64,000 nucleotides of DNA, from assembly GCF_017876495.1 (NCBI RefSeq), contig NZ_JAGIOB010000001.1:4092001-4156000 (forward strand), given 5' to 3'. Each line of letters opens with the position of its first letter. Position 1 is the first letter of the stretch. The notes under the pieces are model-generated. The model was not told the DNA's origin, did no database searches, and worked only from the letters and a program-made list of their open reading frames with translations. The DNA is from Microlunatus capsulatus. Lineage in GTDB: Bacteria; Actinomycetota; Actinomycetes; Propionibacteriales; Propionibacteriaceae. A program made the translations under genes and the position numbers. Positions 37,612-45,720 of this stretch are shown piece after piece.

Positions 37612-38370
37612 TCAGCCGGCCAGGCGGTGCAGCTGCCAGCCGGTGCCGATGCACACCAGCGGCGCGAGGACCATGCCCGCCAGGACCGCGGTCAGGTCGT
37701 TGAGCGACCACGCGTCTGCCGCTGCCGTCAGCACGAAGGCGAGCAGCGCGGCTGCCTCGGCCAACATCACCACGCTGAGGAAACGAGGTCGGCCAGGACT
37801 GCTGCGGATGGTCAACGCGAGGCAGACGAACGCCGCGGCGAGGACGAAGAACCCGCCCCACTGCAGGTACGTCGACACCTCCTCGACCAGCTCGCCTGCT
37901 CGTCCGGAGGCGACGAGGTCTGGGGTCGGCTGGAGGGCGCCGCGGCGCCAGAGGCTGACCCGGCTCAGGTACAGCAGGTCGCTGAGTCCTGCCAGGGAAC
38001 CCCCGACGACAGTGAACAGCACGGCCAGGTCGGCCAGCGGACGGCCGGACGGCGTCACCCCGTGCACGGCCAGCACGAGCACCATGAGCGCCAGCCAACC
38101 GAGCGGGCCGAGGACGTCGCGGATCGCGACGTCCCACCAGAGGTGGTGCATCCTCTCGCCCAGCGCCACGTAGTAGTCGGCCAAGTCCTGCTGGAAACCG
38201 CGGTTCGTCTGCTGGTAGGCGACCTCGGCCGAGAGGATGTCCATCGAGTCCAGCAGGTAGAGCACCGACTGACCCAGAAAAGCCAGCCCGGCCACGGTGC
38301 CCGCCCAGCGGGCGATCCCGATCCAGGCCGGTGACGGCGCCGACGACTCCGCGGACATGCCCTGATGCAA
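37612..38370 (-). CDS. Predicted membrane protein, about seven helices
   Basis: The 252-residue protein has hydrophobic segments at about residues 20-42, 85-105, 115-137, 170-190, 200-220 and 228-246. No family was recognised. The ATG at 38370 has GGAG 5 nt upstream and is preferred to the internal ATG four codons later. It lies between decayed gene remnants. Confidence 0.6.
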   Translation of the reverse strand: MHQGMSAESSAPSPAWIGIARWAGTVAGLAFLGQSVLYLLDSMDILSAEVAYQQTNRGFQQDLADYYVALGERMHHLWWDVAIRDVLGPLGWLALMVLVLAVHGVTPSGRPLADLAVLFTVVGGSLAGLSDLLYLSRVSLWRRGALQPTPDLVASGRAGELVEEVSTYLQWGGFFVLAAAFVCLALTIRSSPGRPRFLSVVMLAEAAALLAFVLTAAADAWSLNDLTAVLAGMVLAPLVCIGTGWQLHRLAG

Positions 38371-38834
38371 CTCCAGTCAGGCCCTCGTGTCGAGACCCGT
38401 CGGACACCGCACACGACGTCAGCCGGAGGACGACGCGTCCACCACGGGGACTCCCCGAGCTCGGTCTGCTCCCCGGGCACCCGGGCAGCTGAACCAGGTG
38501 CCTGGTCGGCTCGATCAGGGGAGAGACGAACATCCGAGTTGGCGTACGCGCTCACGACGTCCTCCACACCCGGACGTGGACGCCACTGCAACTGCGCACC
38601 GGCGGAGGAGTTGTCGGGACGCACCTGAGCCGACCTCCGGGCGGGAACTCAGCGAGACTCGATCGCGAGAAGAGCGCGTTGTGGCCCGGCCTCCGGACTG
38701 CTATCAGCCGGTGGCTGGCCCTGTGTGCGAGACGTTCGGTAGACCCGCCCCTGGTGTGAAGCCCAACAGCAGGCAACTCGAAACGGGACGCAGACGGAAA
38801 CCGCTGTTCGCGTGGTGCGCACCCCTTGACGGCC
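38371..38834. other. Intergenic region without a supported gene
   Basis: About 460 bp with no supported gene. A short minus-strand stretch near 38560-38630 (LQWRPRPGVEDVV) faintly recalls the C-terminus of NAD-dependent epimerases; this is too short to call. Confidence 0.5.
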
Positions 38835-38853
38835 CACTTGCATTTTGCAAGTG
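38835..38853. promoter_or_regulatory. Perfect palindrome, likely HxlR operator
   Basis: CACTTGCATTTTGCAAGTG (8-bp arms, 3-bp spacer) lies 7 bp before the glyoxalase start. A TTGACG at 38826 could be the -35 element, placing the palindrome across the promoter. HxlR regulators bind such dyads and the regulator is the second gene of this operon. Confidence 0.7.
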
Positions 38854-38860
38854 TGACGGC

Positions 38861-39265
38861 ATGAGCCTCTTCATCACCTGCCCGGTCGAGAGCGTCGAGC
38901 GCGCGACCGCCTTCTACACCGCCCTCGGCTGGACCCTCAACGCCGACATGTCCGATCACAACGTGGCGTGCTTCGCCATCGCTCCCGACCAGCACGTCAT
39001 GCTCGCCAGCCACGCGATGTACGCCGGCGTGGGCGGTGTCGAGGAGCTGGTCGGCGACCCCGGCACGCCGTCCAAGGTGACGGTGTCGTTCGACCTGAGC
39101 AGCCGCGCGGCAGTCGACGAGCTCGTCGAGCGCGCCGGCGCCGCCGGCGGGCGGATCGGTGACACCGACGACTACCCCTTCATGTACCAGCGGCAGTTCG
39201 ACGATCCCGACGGCTACCACTACTCACCGTTCTGGATGAAGGCGGACGCCGACCCGACCCCGTGA
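38861..39265 (+). CDS. Glyoxalase/VOC-family protein
   Basis: The 134-residue protein has the paired beta-alpha-beta-beta-beta layout of vicinal-oxygen-chelate proteins (ERATAFYTALGWTLN at the first helix, RQFDDPDGYHYSPFWM at the end). Such proteins are often metal-dependent lyases or dioxygenases; this one resembles the YaeR/PhnB-like lineage with unknown substrate. ATG start follows the palindrome above. Its stop overlaps the GTG of the HxlR gene (GTGA). Confidence 0.85.
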   Translation: MSLFITCPVESVERATAFYTALGWTLNADMSDHNVACFAIAPDQHVMLASHAMYAGVGGVEELVGDPGTPSKVTVSFDLSSRAAVDELVERAGAAGGRIGDTDDYPFMYQRQFDDPDGYHYSPFWMKADADPTP

Positions 39266-39543
39266 GCGACCTCGCCGCGGCCCTGGACGTCGTCGGAGCA
39301 CGGTGGGCCCTGCTCATCGTGGAACGGCTGCTCGAGGGGCCGCAGCGCTACGGCGACCTGCAGCGCGATCTCGGCGTGCCGACGAACATGCTCGCGACAC
39401 GCCTGCGCGAGCTCGAAGCGGCCGGCCTCCTGTCCCGCCTGCCCTTGCGGCACAACACCCGGGCCTACGCCCTGACCGAGCGCGGCCTCGCCCTGCGCGA
39501 GCCGATCGTCGCACTCGCCAACTGGGGCAGGAACGACGCGTAG
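39262..39543 (+). CDS. HxlR-family transcriptional regulator
   Basis: The 93-residue winged-helix protein shows the HxlR core: VVGARWALLIVERLLEGPQRYGDLQRDLGVPTNMLATRLRELEAAGLLSR and YALTERG. It lacks the usual N-terminal Cys, so redox sensing through it is unlikely. The GTG overlaps the glyoxalase stop, so both are made from one transcript, probably autorepressed at 38835-38853. Confidence 0.9.
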   Translation: MSDLAAALDVVGARWALLIVERLLEGPQRYGDLQRDLGVPTNMLATRLRELEAAGLLSRLPLRHNTRAYALTERGLALREPIVALANWGRNDA

Positions 39544-39605
39544 CGCGTTCCTCACGCCTAGCTCCAGGAACCAGTCAACACTCCCTCTTCCACGGGACGA
39601 ACCCG

Positions 39606-39630
39606 ACAGCCCGGTCCTCGTGCGCGACGC
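39606..39630 (+). repeat. Cassette-type site (partial)
   Basis: GGTCCTCGTGCGCGACGC matches the gene-proximal form of the cassette repeat (CCCTCGTGCGCGACG) seen at 46260 and 54800, and starts the segment holding the dehalogenase pseudogene. Confidence 0.5.
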
Positions 39631-39679
39631 CAGACGAGGAGCTGCGGAAACTCGTCTCGAGAAGGGGGCCTGGATCCGG

Positions 39680-40325
39680 TCATCTTGCTCCGGGGGTCAG
39701 AAACGCAGAGAGGCTCTCGACGAGTTGGGCGGGTGCCTGTTCGGCCATGTGGTGGGAGGAGTCGATTCCGTGTCGGGTGACCGGGTCGGCCAGGCCCGCC
39801 AGATCACGAGAGGATCGCCGTAGAGCTGCTCGAGGTCGTCGAGGGCGGACCACAGCACCAGCAGAGGTTGGGTGAACCGTCGCCCGGCCGCACGATCGGC
39901 AACCTCGTCGGCGTAGTCGACGGTGAGACCGGCTCGGTAGTCCTCGAGCATCCCGCGGACGACGTGGGGGTCCCGCATCGCGCGGCGCCACTCAGCGTGG
40001 TCGGCCTCACCCATCGTGGCCGGATCACCCTGGTACCAGGCGTCGGGGTCGGCGCCGATGACCCTCTCGGGGATGTCGGCCTGAGTCCGCCACCGGCGAG
40101 CAGCCGGTAGAGCGCCACCGTACACAGCGGCGAAGGCGCCGAACGTGGCGTAGAGGCCCCACCCCAACCGGCCCATCCACCACCGAGCCATCTACGCCGA
40201 CAACACCGACACCTATTCCCGAACGGCCACCCGACGGCTACCCGGCGCGGGAGCTGGACGCACCAGGAGCGCAGCTCGATCACGCAGGGCACGGCGACCC
40301 GATGAGCCCACCTCCGACGGTGCCA
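39680..40325 (-). pseudogene. Haloacetate dehalogenase-like alpha/beta hydrolase, frameshifted
   Basis: Minus-strand frames give the C-terminal half of an alpha/beta hydrolase close to haloacetate dehalogenases: IPERVIGADPDAWYQGD, EWRRAMRDPHVVRGMLEDYRAG and QPLLVLWSALDDLEQLYGDPLVIWRAW, then after a frame change HHMAEQAPAQLVESLSAFL with the catalytic His region. The nucleophile part upstream (near 40290) is only faintly readable in a different frame. At least one frameshift near 39805 and N-terminal decay make it non-functional. Confidence 0.7.
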
Positions 40326-40624
40326 TGTCCATGATCGTGCCTGGTCCAGCAGTGGACCGTCGTCAAGCGCTCGAGGCAGTCGAGCGGCACGGGCGCCAGA
40401 CGATCCGATGGCCCGTCTCCAGTAGTCGGCGGCGTCAAGGGCTTGCGGTCGGCGCTCGCTCAGCCAGGCGAGGACTGCGGCCCGATCTGCCTGTCGTCGG
40501 GAAGGCACACCGGTCGCACGCCGGCGAAGCTCGGCCAAGGAGAGCGCAGTCGGCGCCTGCTGCTCAAGGTGGTCTCGGTAGTGGCACCTCACCTCATCGC
40601 GCGTGGCCGCCCAGTCCTGACACC

Positions 40625-40653
40625 CACATCAGTGGACGACCCTTGGGGGACGC
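40625..40653 (+). repeat. Cassette repeat, first clear copy
   Basis: CACATCAGTGGACGACC is followed by CTTGGGGGACGC; the first part is nearly identical to the 28-bp repeat and the second is a degenerate core with the gene-proximal GGGACGC ending. It precedes the hydrolase pseudogene. Confidence 0.65.
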
Positions 40654-40698
40654 AAGGTCATCAGTTCCGCGGGTGATGGCTTAGGTGGGGGGTGGGAG

Positions 40699-41573
40699 CT
40701 AGGTGGTGAGGTGTTGGCCGAGGAAGCGGAGTTCGGCGGGGGCTGCGCGGCGCCAGTACTGGTTGTCGTGAGCGCCGTCGGTGAGGCCGCCGGATGGTCG
40801 GTCGTGGAAGCTGTTGCGGTAGCGGCGGTTCGCGGGGGCGAAGCTGTCGCCTCGGCCGCAGTCGACGCGGACGGGGATGCCGTCGAGGTCGTCCTGGTGT
40901 CCGACGACGTTGTGGGCGGAGAAGTCGTCGGGGTCGTCGAAGGCGCCAGTGGCGGTGTCAGCGGCTCGGTCCCACAGGGCTGCGCTGGCGGTGGCCACGG
41001 CTGCGACGCGCGCGGGGCCCAGCTGGCCGGCGAGTCGGAGGGCGCCGTACCCACCCATGGAGTACCCGTACAGGCCGATCCGCTGAGTCCGGAGCCCGTG
41101 TGCGGTGAGGAGGGGGAGGAACTCCTCGGTCACCATCGCGCCGGCATCTTCACCGCTGGCTCGGGGGGTGCCAGTAGGTGTCACCGCCGTCAACGGCGGC
41201 GATGGCGTACTGCTGGGAGGTGGCGGCGAGGTGGCGGTCCAGGCCGATCTGGTCTCCGAAGAGTGCGGTGTGGTCGGTGAACCGTCCGTGCAGCCCGACC
41301 ACCACCGGCAACGTCTCCTTCCCGGGCGCCCGGCGGGTAGGCGATCGTCCAACTCACCTCCACCCCGCGGTGCTCGGAGCTGAAGCTGCCCCGCACCTGC
41401 GGTCCGGCGGCAGCCGTCACCGGTGGCGTGTCAGCGCCGTTCAGGCCGAGACCCGCGTAGATCCGCGTCCGGCCCGGCAGAAGACCTTGTTCCACGCCTA
41501 CTGCTGTCCCGGCCACCAGCCCGACCCCGAAGAGCCCGCCGACCAAGACACCGCGACGACTGATTCGGCTCAC
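40699..41573 (-). pseudogene. Tat-exported esterase/alpha-beta hydrolase with two frameshifts
   Basis: Starting from a GTG at 41573, SRISRRGVLVGGLFGVGL is a twin-arginine signal. The reading continues to WTIAYPPG near 41335, shifts frame through VVVGLHGRFTDHTALFGDQ and AAVDGGDTYWHP, then shifts again near 41175 to EEFLPLL, LYGYSMGGYGALRLA (nucleophile Ser in GYSMGG) and PVRVDCGRGDSF. Both shifts fall at C/G runs. All family motifs of an esterase D-like hydrolase survive, so the damage is recent or could be sequencing error; as read, it is broken. Confidence 0.75.
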
Positions 41574-41715
41574 TCCTGCAGTGTCCCGAACATCACTCCC
41601 TTCAGGCGAGAACCCGCCGGGTACCAGGACCGCCATCTCCTCCGGCGGACAGGTCCAGCAAGTTCGCTGCAGAGGACCCTCCGGGACGCACCCGGCAGTC
41701 GACAGTCGTGCAAAG

Positions 41716-41744
41716 CGCGTCCGTGACCGACCCTCGTGCGGGAC
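41716..41744 (+). repeat. Cassette repeat
   Basis: One unit, CGCGTCCGTGACCGACCCTC then GTGCGGGAC, separates the hydrolase pseudogene from the next gene. Confidence 0.8.
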
Positions 41745-41782
41745 ATGTACGGCAAGTTGAGCCTTGCTCGCGGGAACACACC

Positions 41783-42310
41783 TCAACGCAAGCGAAGTCC
41801 CGCCGGGGCATCGGTGAAAGGCCGCATGGAGGCGACTATCGCCTCCGGTGTCGCTCGAACCTCGTCGAGCAAGATGCCCCGACCGTGTGGCCGCGTGCCT
41901 GCTCGCCGGGCGAAATCAGCATCAGCGTGACTCACGACCACCACTCGATTCCAGTTGGGTAGCACCTTGCGTAGCCCGCGCGCCTGGTGCACCTCGATAC
42001 TTGCTACCGACCCCCCGGGCATCAGCGGACCCTCAGGGCCCCAGCGGACCCCGGACTCATCGACCCGCAGGGCCCATGGTTGACGATGAGCCGCACCGAC
42101 GATCCGCCACCGGGCCACCGCGATCGGCAATTGACTGACTAGAACCACCCACGCGATCCACTCACGCGGCTCCATCACGCCAGGGACCGCGACCAAGATG
42201 ATCAGTACTGACGAGAACAGAGCCGATCTAACGCGGGTGCCCACCTTGGGTGCGAAGGTGGCAGTCTCCGGGTGACCGGGATCTTCGCTCGCCGCGGCGT
42301 CCGATGTCAC
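41783..42310 (-). CDS. Cassette gene: membrane protein with PH-like domain
   Basis: The 175-residue protein has two adjacent membrane segments (about residues 30-46 and 50-66) followed by a roughly 100-residue beta-rich region (LRVDESGVRWG, VVVVSHADADFARRA) like bacterial PH-type domains of two-helix membrane proteins. The GTG start has TACCGT exactly 6 nt upstream, a leaderless arrangement. The frame extends further upstream but only through repeat sequence. Function unknown. Confidence 0.7.
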   Translation of the reverse strand: MTSDAAASEDPGHPETATFAPKVGTRVRSALFSSVLIILVAVPGVMEPREWIAWVVLVSQLPIAVARWRIVGAAHRQPWALRVDESGVRWGPEGPLMPGGSVASIEVHQARGLRKVLPNWNRVVVVSHADADFARRAGTRPHGRGILLDEVRATPEAIVASMRPFTDAPAGLRLR

Positions 42311-42413
42311 GCTCGTACGGTAAAGCCTCTCAGACTGCAGCGCAGCAAATCTTCCACCTGTGCCCGCAACCTCCGCGAGGCGCCAGCCGGCGGTTGTGCG
42401 GCAAGTAAACCAA

Positions 42414-42462
42414 GCCGACCCTTGTGCGGAGCACGACCGATGACCGACCCTCGTGCGGGACG
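42414..42462 (+). repeat. Cassette repeat, two imperfect units
   Basis: AAGCCGACCCTTGTGCGGAG then CACGACCGATGACCGACCC and TCGTGCGGGACGC; the second ends in the gene-proximal form. Confidence 0.8.
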
Positions 42463-42569
42463 CACTAACCAACCGGCCGTCAAATTCCTCCCTTGAGCAT
42501 GCTCGATGGCTCAGACTGAGTCGTCGGTACCCGTTGGGTGCAGTTGAGACGGAGGACGGAAGCGGTCCT

Positions 42570-43127
42570 GTGACTAAGAGCGCGCGCAGTGAGCGAGTAC
42601 GACGACTTCAAGAGGCACTCGAGAGCCAGGACCTCGTGCGCCTACGGCGGCAGAAGGACGCAGACCGGCTGGAGGGCTACGTCGTGGCCATCGGTAAGAA
42701 GTGGCTGGTGCTCAACGTCGCTACCGCGGGAGAGCCCAACGGCTGGGCTGCGGTGAGGCTGAGTGACATCCGGAACAACTGGGACGCCAAGGGTGAGCGC
42801 TTCCAGCGTCGGGCGTTCGAGTTGGCACATGCATGGCCGCCGGCTGCTCCCAGCCTTCCCCTGGCTATCGACGGAGACGTTCGGGAGCTGATCGAATCCG
42901 CGGCGGCGGCCTTCCCGCTGGTCACCATCTTCGTCGAGGAGGACGATCCAAACATCTGCTTCATCGGCGAGCCCGTCGGCTGGACCCCGAGAAAGCTCAT
43001 CTGGCGCAACCTCGACCTCGACGCGTCGTGGGAGGCGTACGAGGTCAAGTACAAGTTGAGCGACATCACACGCGTAGACATCGGGGGCCGCTACGAATCA
43101 CTGCTAGCGCGAGTCGCTGAGCTGTAG
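42570..43127 (+). CDS. Cassette gene: hypothetical protein
   Basis: The 185-residue soluble protein opens with a helical, basic region (SARSERVRRLQEALESQDLVRLRRQKDADRLEG) followed by beta-strands (YVVAIGKKWLVLNVA, FPLVTIFVEEDDPNICFIGEP). It ends with a conserved-looking YELSDITRVDIGGRYESLL-type segment, here KYKLSDITRVDIGGRYE, as in short actinobacterial hypothetical proteins. GTG 42570 lies downstream of GGAGGA; an upstream TTG would add 12 residues. No function can be given. Confidence 0.65.
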   Translation: MTKSARSERVRRLQEALESQDLVRLRRQKDADRLEGYVVAIGKKWLVLNVATAGEPNGWAAVRLSDIRNNWDAKGERFQRRAFELAHAWPPAAPSLPLAIDGDVRELIESAAAAFPLVTIFVEEDDPNICFIGEPVGWTPRKLIWRNLDLDASWEAYEVKYKLSDITRVDIGGRYESLLARVAEL

Positions 43128-43176
43128 CCGAAGCTCGTGCGGAGCACGTCAGTGGACGACCCCCGTGCGGGACGCC
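43126..43176 (+). repeat. Cassette repeat, two units
   Basis: AGCCGAAGCTCGTGCGGAGC and CACGTCAGTGGACGACC then CCCGTGCGGGACGCC; tandem pair 28 bp apart. Confidence 0.85.
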
Positions 43177-43298
43177 TGGACCTTGCATTGCTGGTCGTAG
43201 CCGGCCCGTGTGAACGTCCCGGGCGGCGACTATGCCTCAGCTCAGCCGAGTCCGGTAAGGCCTGCGGCTATCGAAGCACCAAATACCAAGGAGTGGTC

Positions 43299-43502
43299 TT
43301 GACGAAGCGCAAGACGGTAGTTGACCGATACCAAGGAGGCGTGATTTGGGATCGAGGGGGCGCTCAATGGCACTGGGAAAAGACGGCGACGAGCCACTCG
43401 GAGTGCGGCGAGCTGCTGAACCTATCGAACACCCTGGCCGGCCTGCACTCACCGGGTGAAAAAGTGATTTGGCTAGAGCACGAAGAGGCACTCCAATGGT
43501 GA
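43299..43502 (+). CDS. Cassette gene: small hypothetical protein, possibly truncated
   Basis: The TTG start has a good AAGGAG site 5 nt upstream and gives 67 residues (TKRKTVVDRYQGGVIWDRGG...VIWLEHEEALQW). After the TGA at 43500 the same frame stays open to 43634, reading NMGDPEQVFPRNAKQWSLSI and YKYQGRTLVIFEEEC, so the gene may be a longer one broken by a stop, or two short genes. Base composition of this segment (43.26-43.64 kb) is clearly AT-richer than its surroundings. Confidence 0.5.
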   Translation: MTKRKTVVDRYQGGVIWDRGGAQWHWEKTATSHSECGELLNLSNTLAGLHSPGEKVIWLEHEEALQW

Positions 43503-43529
43503 AAGAGTAACGCAAGTTCATGTTGGAAT

Positions 43530-43634
43530 ATGGGCGACCCAGAGCAGGTATTTCCGCGAAACGCGAAGCAATGGTCACTATCGATCTACAAGTACCAAGG
43601 ACGAACGTTAGTCATATTTGAGGAAGAATGTTAG
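43530..43634 (+). CDS. Possible small ORF in frame with the preceding cassette gene
   Basis: ATG-GGC-GAC begins a 34-residue frame (MGDPEQVFPRNAKQWSLSIY, then KYQGRTLVIFEEEC) in phase with the gene ending at 43502. Its amino-acid makeup looks protein-like. It is either the end of that gene beyond a nonsense codon or a separate microprotein. Confidence 0.35.
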   Translation: MGDPEQVFPRNAKQWSLSIYKYQGRTLVIFEEEC

Positions 43635-43667
43635 CAACAAGGTGCTGAATGCGGCGCATGTGCGTAG

Positions 43668-43740
43668 GTGACCCCGTGCGGAGCGCGTCCGTGACTGACC
43701 GTCGTGCGGAGCACGTCAGTGACCGACACTCGTGCGGGAC
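43668..43740 (+). repeat. Cassette repeats, three units
   Basis: Three cores (CCCGTGCGGAGCGCGTC, GTCGTGCGGAGCACGTC, CTCGTGCGGGAC) follow at 28-bp steps; the last is gene-proximal. Confidence 0.9.
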
Positions 43741-43749
43741 CGCTTGCGC

Positions 43750-44061
43750 TCAGCTGGTGCGACGACGAAGCACCTCAGTGATCGCGAGGCAGACCGCGGC
43801 GAGAACTGTGGAGGCAGCGAGGAAGGGAAGCCAGACCAAGAGCGGATCTGGCTTGTTCCGAAGGAGAAGACCAACGGCCAGGCAAACGGCAGCAGCGACG
43901 GTCGTCAGCAGCCAGTAACGTCGGCTCCCGTCCAGCCCCCTACCTGTGCGGTAGCTGAAGGCAACAGCTAGTGCAGCTAGCAAAGCCGCCAGGACAAGAG
44001 CGACGCCGACACCTCCGCCGAAGGCAGCGGAGAGCAGGCCACCGATGAATGCGCCGAGCAT
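43750..44061 (-). CDS. Cassette gene: three-helix membrane protein, copy 1 of 3
   Basis: The 103-residue protein has three hydrophobic segments (about residues 5-36, 48-66 and 73-95) with a basic cytoplasmic loop FSYRTGRGLDGSRRYW and a basic tail EVLRRRTS. No family was recognised. Its 498-bp cassette (43731-44228) recurs at 56003-56500, with a single base difference that I could find, and as a damaged copy at 59585-60081. Confidence 0.7.
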   Translation of the reverse strand: MLGAFIGGLLSAAFGGGVGVALVLAALLAALAVAFSYRTGRGLDGSRRYWLLTTVAAAVCLAVGLLLRNKPDPLLVWLPFLAASTVLAAVCLAITEVLRRRTS

Positions 44062-44208
44062 CAGGCCGTTGGCTACAGCGAGGGCCAGACGGAGCCCGCT
44101 ACGGTCACGGCTACTAGTTCCGGTTACGGAAGCAGTATGAGCGAGGCCTCAGCGGACCGGGGACGCTTCGCGTATCGGGGCGAAGGACACCACCATGCTG
44201 GTATCGCG

Positions 44209-44233
44209 CAGTAGCCGACCCTCATGCGAAGCA
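44209..44233 (+). repeat. Cassette repeat, single variant unit
   Basis: CAGTAGCCGACCCTCATGCG then AAGCAG; the left part is the end of the triplicated cassette, and the right part differs from the other two copies, which marks the cassette edge. Confidence 0.75.
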
Positions 44234-44299
44234 GTTCGCTAGCCCTTCGACTACCTGACGTGCTGTCGTTGCTCAGGACGAGAAGGCTTCCATCGACGG

Positions 44300-45286
44300 C
44301 TAGGTTCGCGGCACTTCGCGTGGGGGTAAGTCGACGGCCTCGATCGATTTGACCGTGAGGAGGCTGCGGGCGGCCTGGCTCTTCTTGATGCTGCTCAGTC
44401 CGATGCCGGCATGGGTGAGGGTGCGGTGTTGGCTGAGTGGCTTGATGTGGTCGGGCTCAAGGTGGCTTCCCTCCAAGGAGAGGTAACGCAGGGCTGGCGC
44501 GGTCAGGAGTGGTCTGAGGTCGGTCAGTCCACGAAGGTTCTCAAGCCAGATCATCTCCAGCTGAGTCAGCGCAGAGAGATCCGGAAGGCTGGTGACCTGT
44601 TGCTGGTCGATGAGGGAGAGGAACTGGAGGCTGGTCGCGTCGCTGATCGGGCTGAGGTCGGAGAGGGCTCGAACTCGAGTCATCTCGAGTTGTTGAAGCC
44701 CTTGGATCTCGCCCAGCTTGTCGAGGTGGTTGGTTCCGCCGTACTCGAGGGTGAGTCGCCACAGACGCTTGAGAGTGCTGAGGATGCTGAGGTCGGGCAG
44801 GGTGATGGATCGGAGCGTGAGCACCTGGAGGTTGGTGAGCTCAGCAATCACTTCGAGGTCTCGGGCTGGCCCGTTCAGGTAGAGGTCGTTGAGGTGCGGC
44901 AGGTGTCGGAGCGCGGCTGGCGAGAGCGTGCTCTTGCTGGGCTTGTCGAGGACGAGGCCTTGGAGGTCTTGGAGGTAGCCGAGGCCGTCGATGGAGTCCA
45001 GGCGGGTGTAGAGGGAATCGGCGGCGAAGTAGCGGACGGTCGGGAAGTGCTGCAGGAAGTCGAGGTCTCGTATGGACTCGTCGATGGAGTCGTAGACCCG
45101 CAGCTCGACGGTGGGGTGTGGCTCGAGGAGGGTGGCGACCTGCTTGTACTCGTCTGTTGTCAGTGCGCTGGTGAACTGTACGGCGTGATGGTGCTCGCCC
45201 AGTGGGGTGAGCATGTAGGGGCGTAGAGGTGATCGGATCTCGCGTCGACCCTCTGCGTCCTGTTCGTCGAACATCGGTATCCGCAC
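44300..45286 (-). CDS. Cassette gene: leucine-rich-repeat protein
   Basis: The 328-residue protein has about seven or eight LRR units between residues 95 and 290 (for example LTNLQVLTLRSITLPDLSIL, LQQLEMTRVRALSDLSPISD, LQFLSLIDQQQVTSLPDLSA, LRYLSLEGSHL). Bacterial LRRs mediate protein binding. No signal peptide or membrane segment is seen, so it is probably cytosolic. The GTG start has TAGCCT 6 nt upstream, a leaderless promoter. It fills its own cassette. Confidence 0.8.
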   Translation of the reverse strand: MRIPMFDEQDAEGRREIRSPLRPYMLTPLGEHHHAVQFTSALTTDEYKQVATLLEPHPTVELRVYDSIDESIRDLDFLQHFPTVRYFAADSLYTRLDSIDGLGYLQDLQGLVLDKPSKSTLSPAALRHLPHLNDLYLNGPARDLEVIAELTNLQVLTLRSITLPDLSILSTLKRLWRLTLEYGGTNHLDKLGEIQGLQQLEMTRVRALSDLSPISDATSLQFLSLIDQQQVTSLPDLSALTQLEMIWLENLRGLTDLRPLLTAPALRYLSLEGSHLEPDHIKPLSQHRTLTHAGIGLSSIKKSQAARSLLTVKSIEAVDLPPREVPRT

Positions 45287-45345
45287 TCGGCGAGGCTACC
45301 GACAGCGCCTAGCAGAGGGGGCAATAGACAGAGGTCGGCCGCCTG

Positions 45346-45416
45346 CGTCAGTGACCGACCCTCGTGCGGGGCACGTCAGTGACCGACCCTCGTGCGTAGC
45401 CCGTCAGTGGACGAGG
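45346..45416 (+). repeat. Cassette repeats, two to three units
   Basis: CGTCAGTGACCGACCCTCG units at 28-bp steps; the last core is altered (CGTGCGTAGCCCGTC) and is followed by GTGGACGAGGGC. Confidence 0.85.
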
Positions 45417-45426
45417 GCGTCGGCGC

Positions 45427-45663
45427 TTACTCGACCTCACGAAGCTGGTCCAGCAAGCCGTTGATCTGGGATCCGAGGGCGCGCGCTGCCTCGCGCGACT
45501 CTCCTAGCCTGGTCTGGAACTCCCAGTCCTCGACTGCCTCCAAGGACTCGTTGAGCGAGTTTGCGATCAAGGCAAGCTCGTCTCGTGTCGCCGCGATCAC
45601 GACCTGCCGAGCGTCGATCTCGGTCGAGTCCACCCACCGAGGATCCAAACGAAGCAGCTTCAT
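45427..45663 (-). CDS. Cassette gene: small helical protein
   Basis: From the ATG at 45663 it gives 78 residues, nearly all helical and rich in Leu/Glu (RDELALIANSLNESLEAVED, EAARALGSQINGLLDQLREV), resembling immunity- or antitoxin-sized proteins without a recognised family. A GTG 10 codons upstream is an alternative start. Function unknown. Confidence 0.6.
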   Translation of the reverse strand: MKLLRLDPRWVDSTEIDARQVVIAATRDELALIANSLNESLEAVEDWEFQTRLGESREAARALGSQINGLLDQLREVE

Positions 45664-45720
45664 AAGGAGCTCAAGGTAAAGCAGTCCGAGCACCCGGCCG
45701 CCCGTGGGTCTAGGTGAAGC

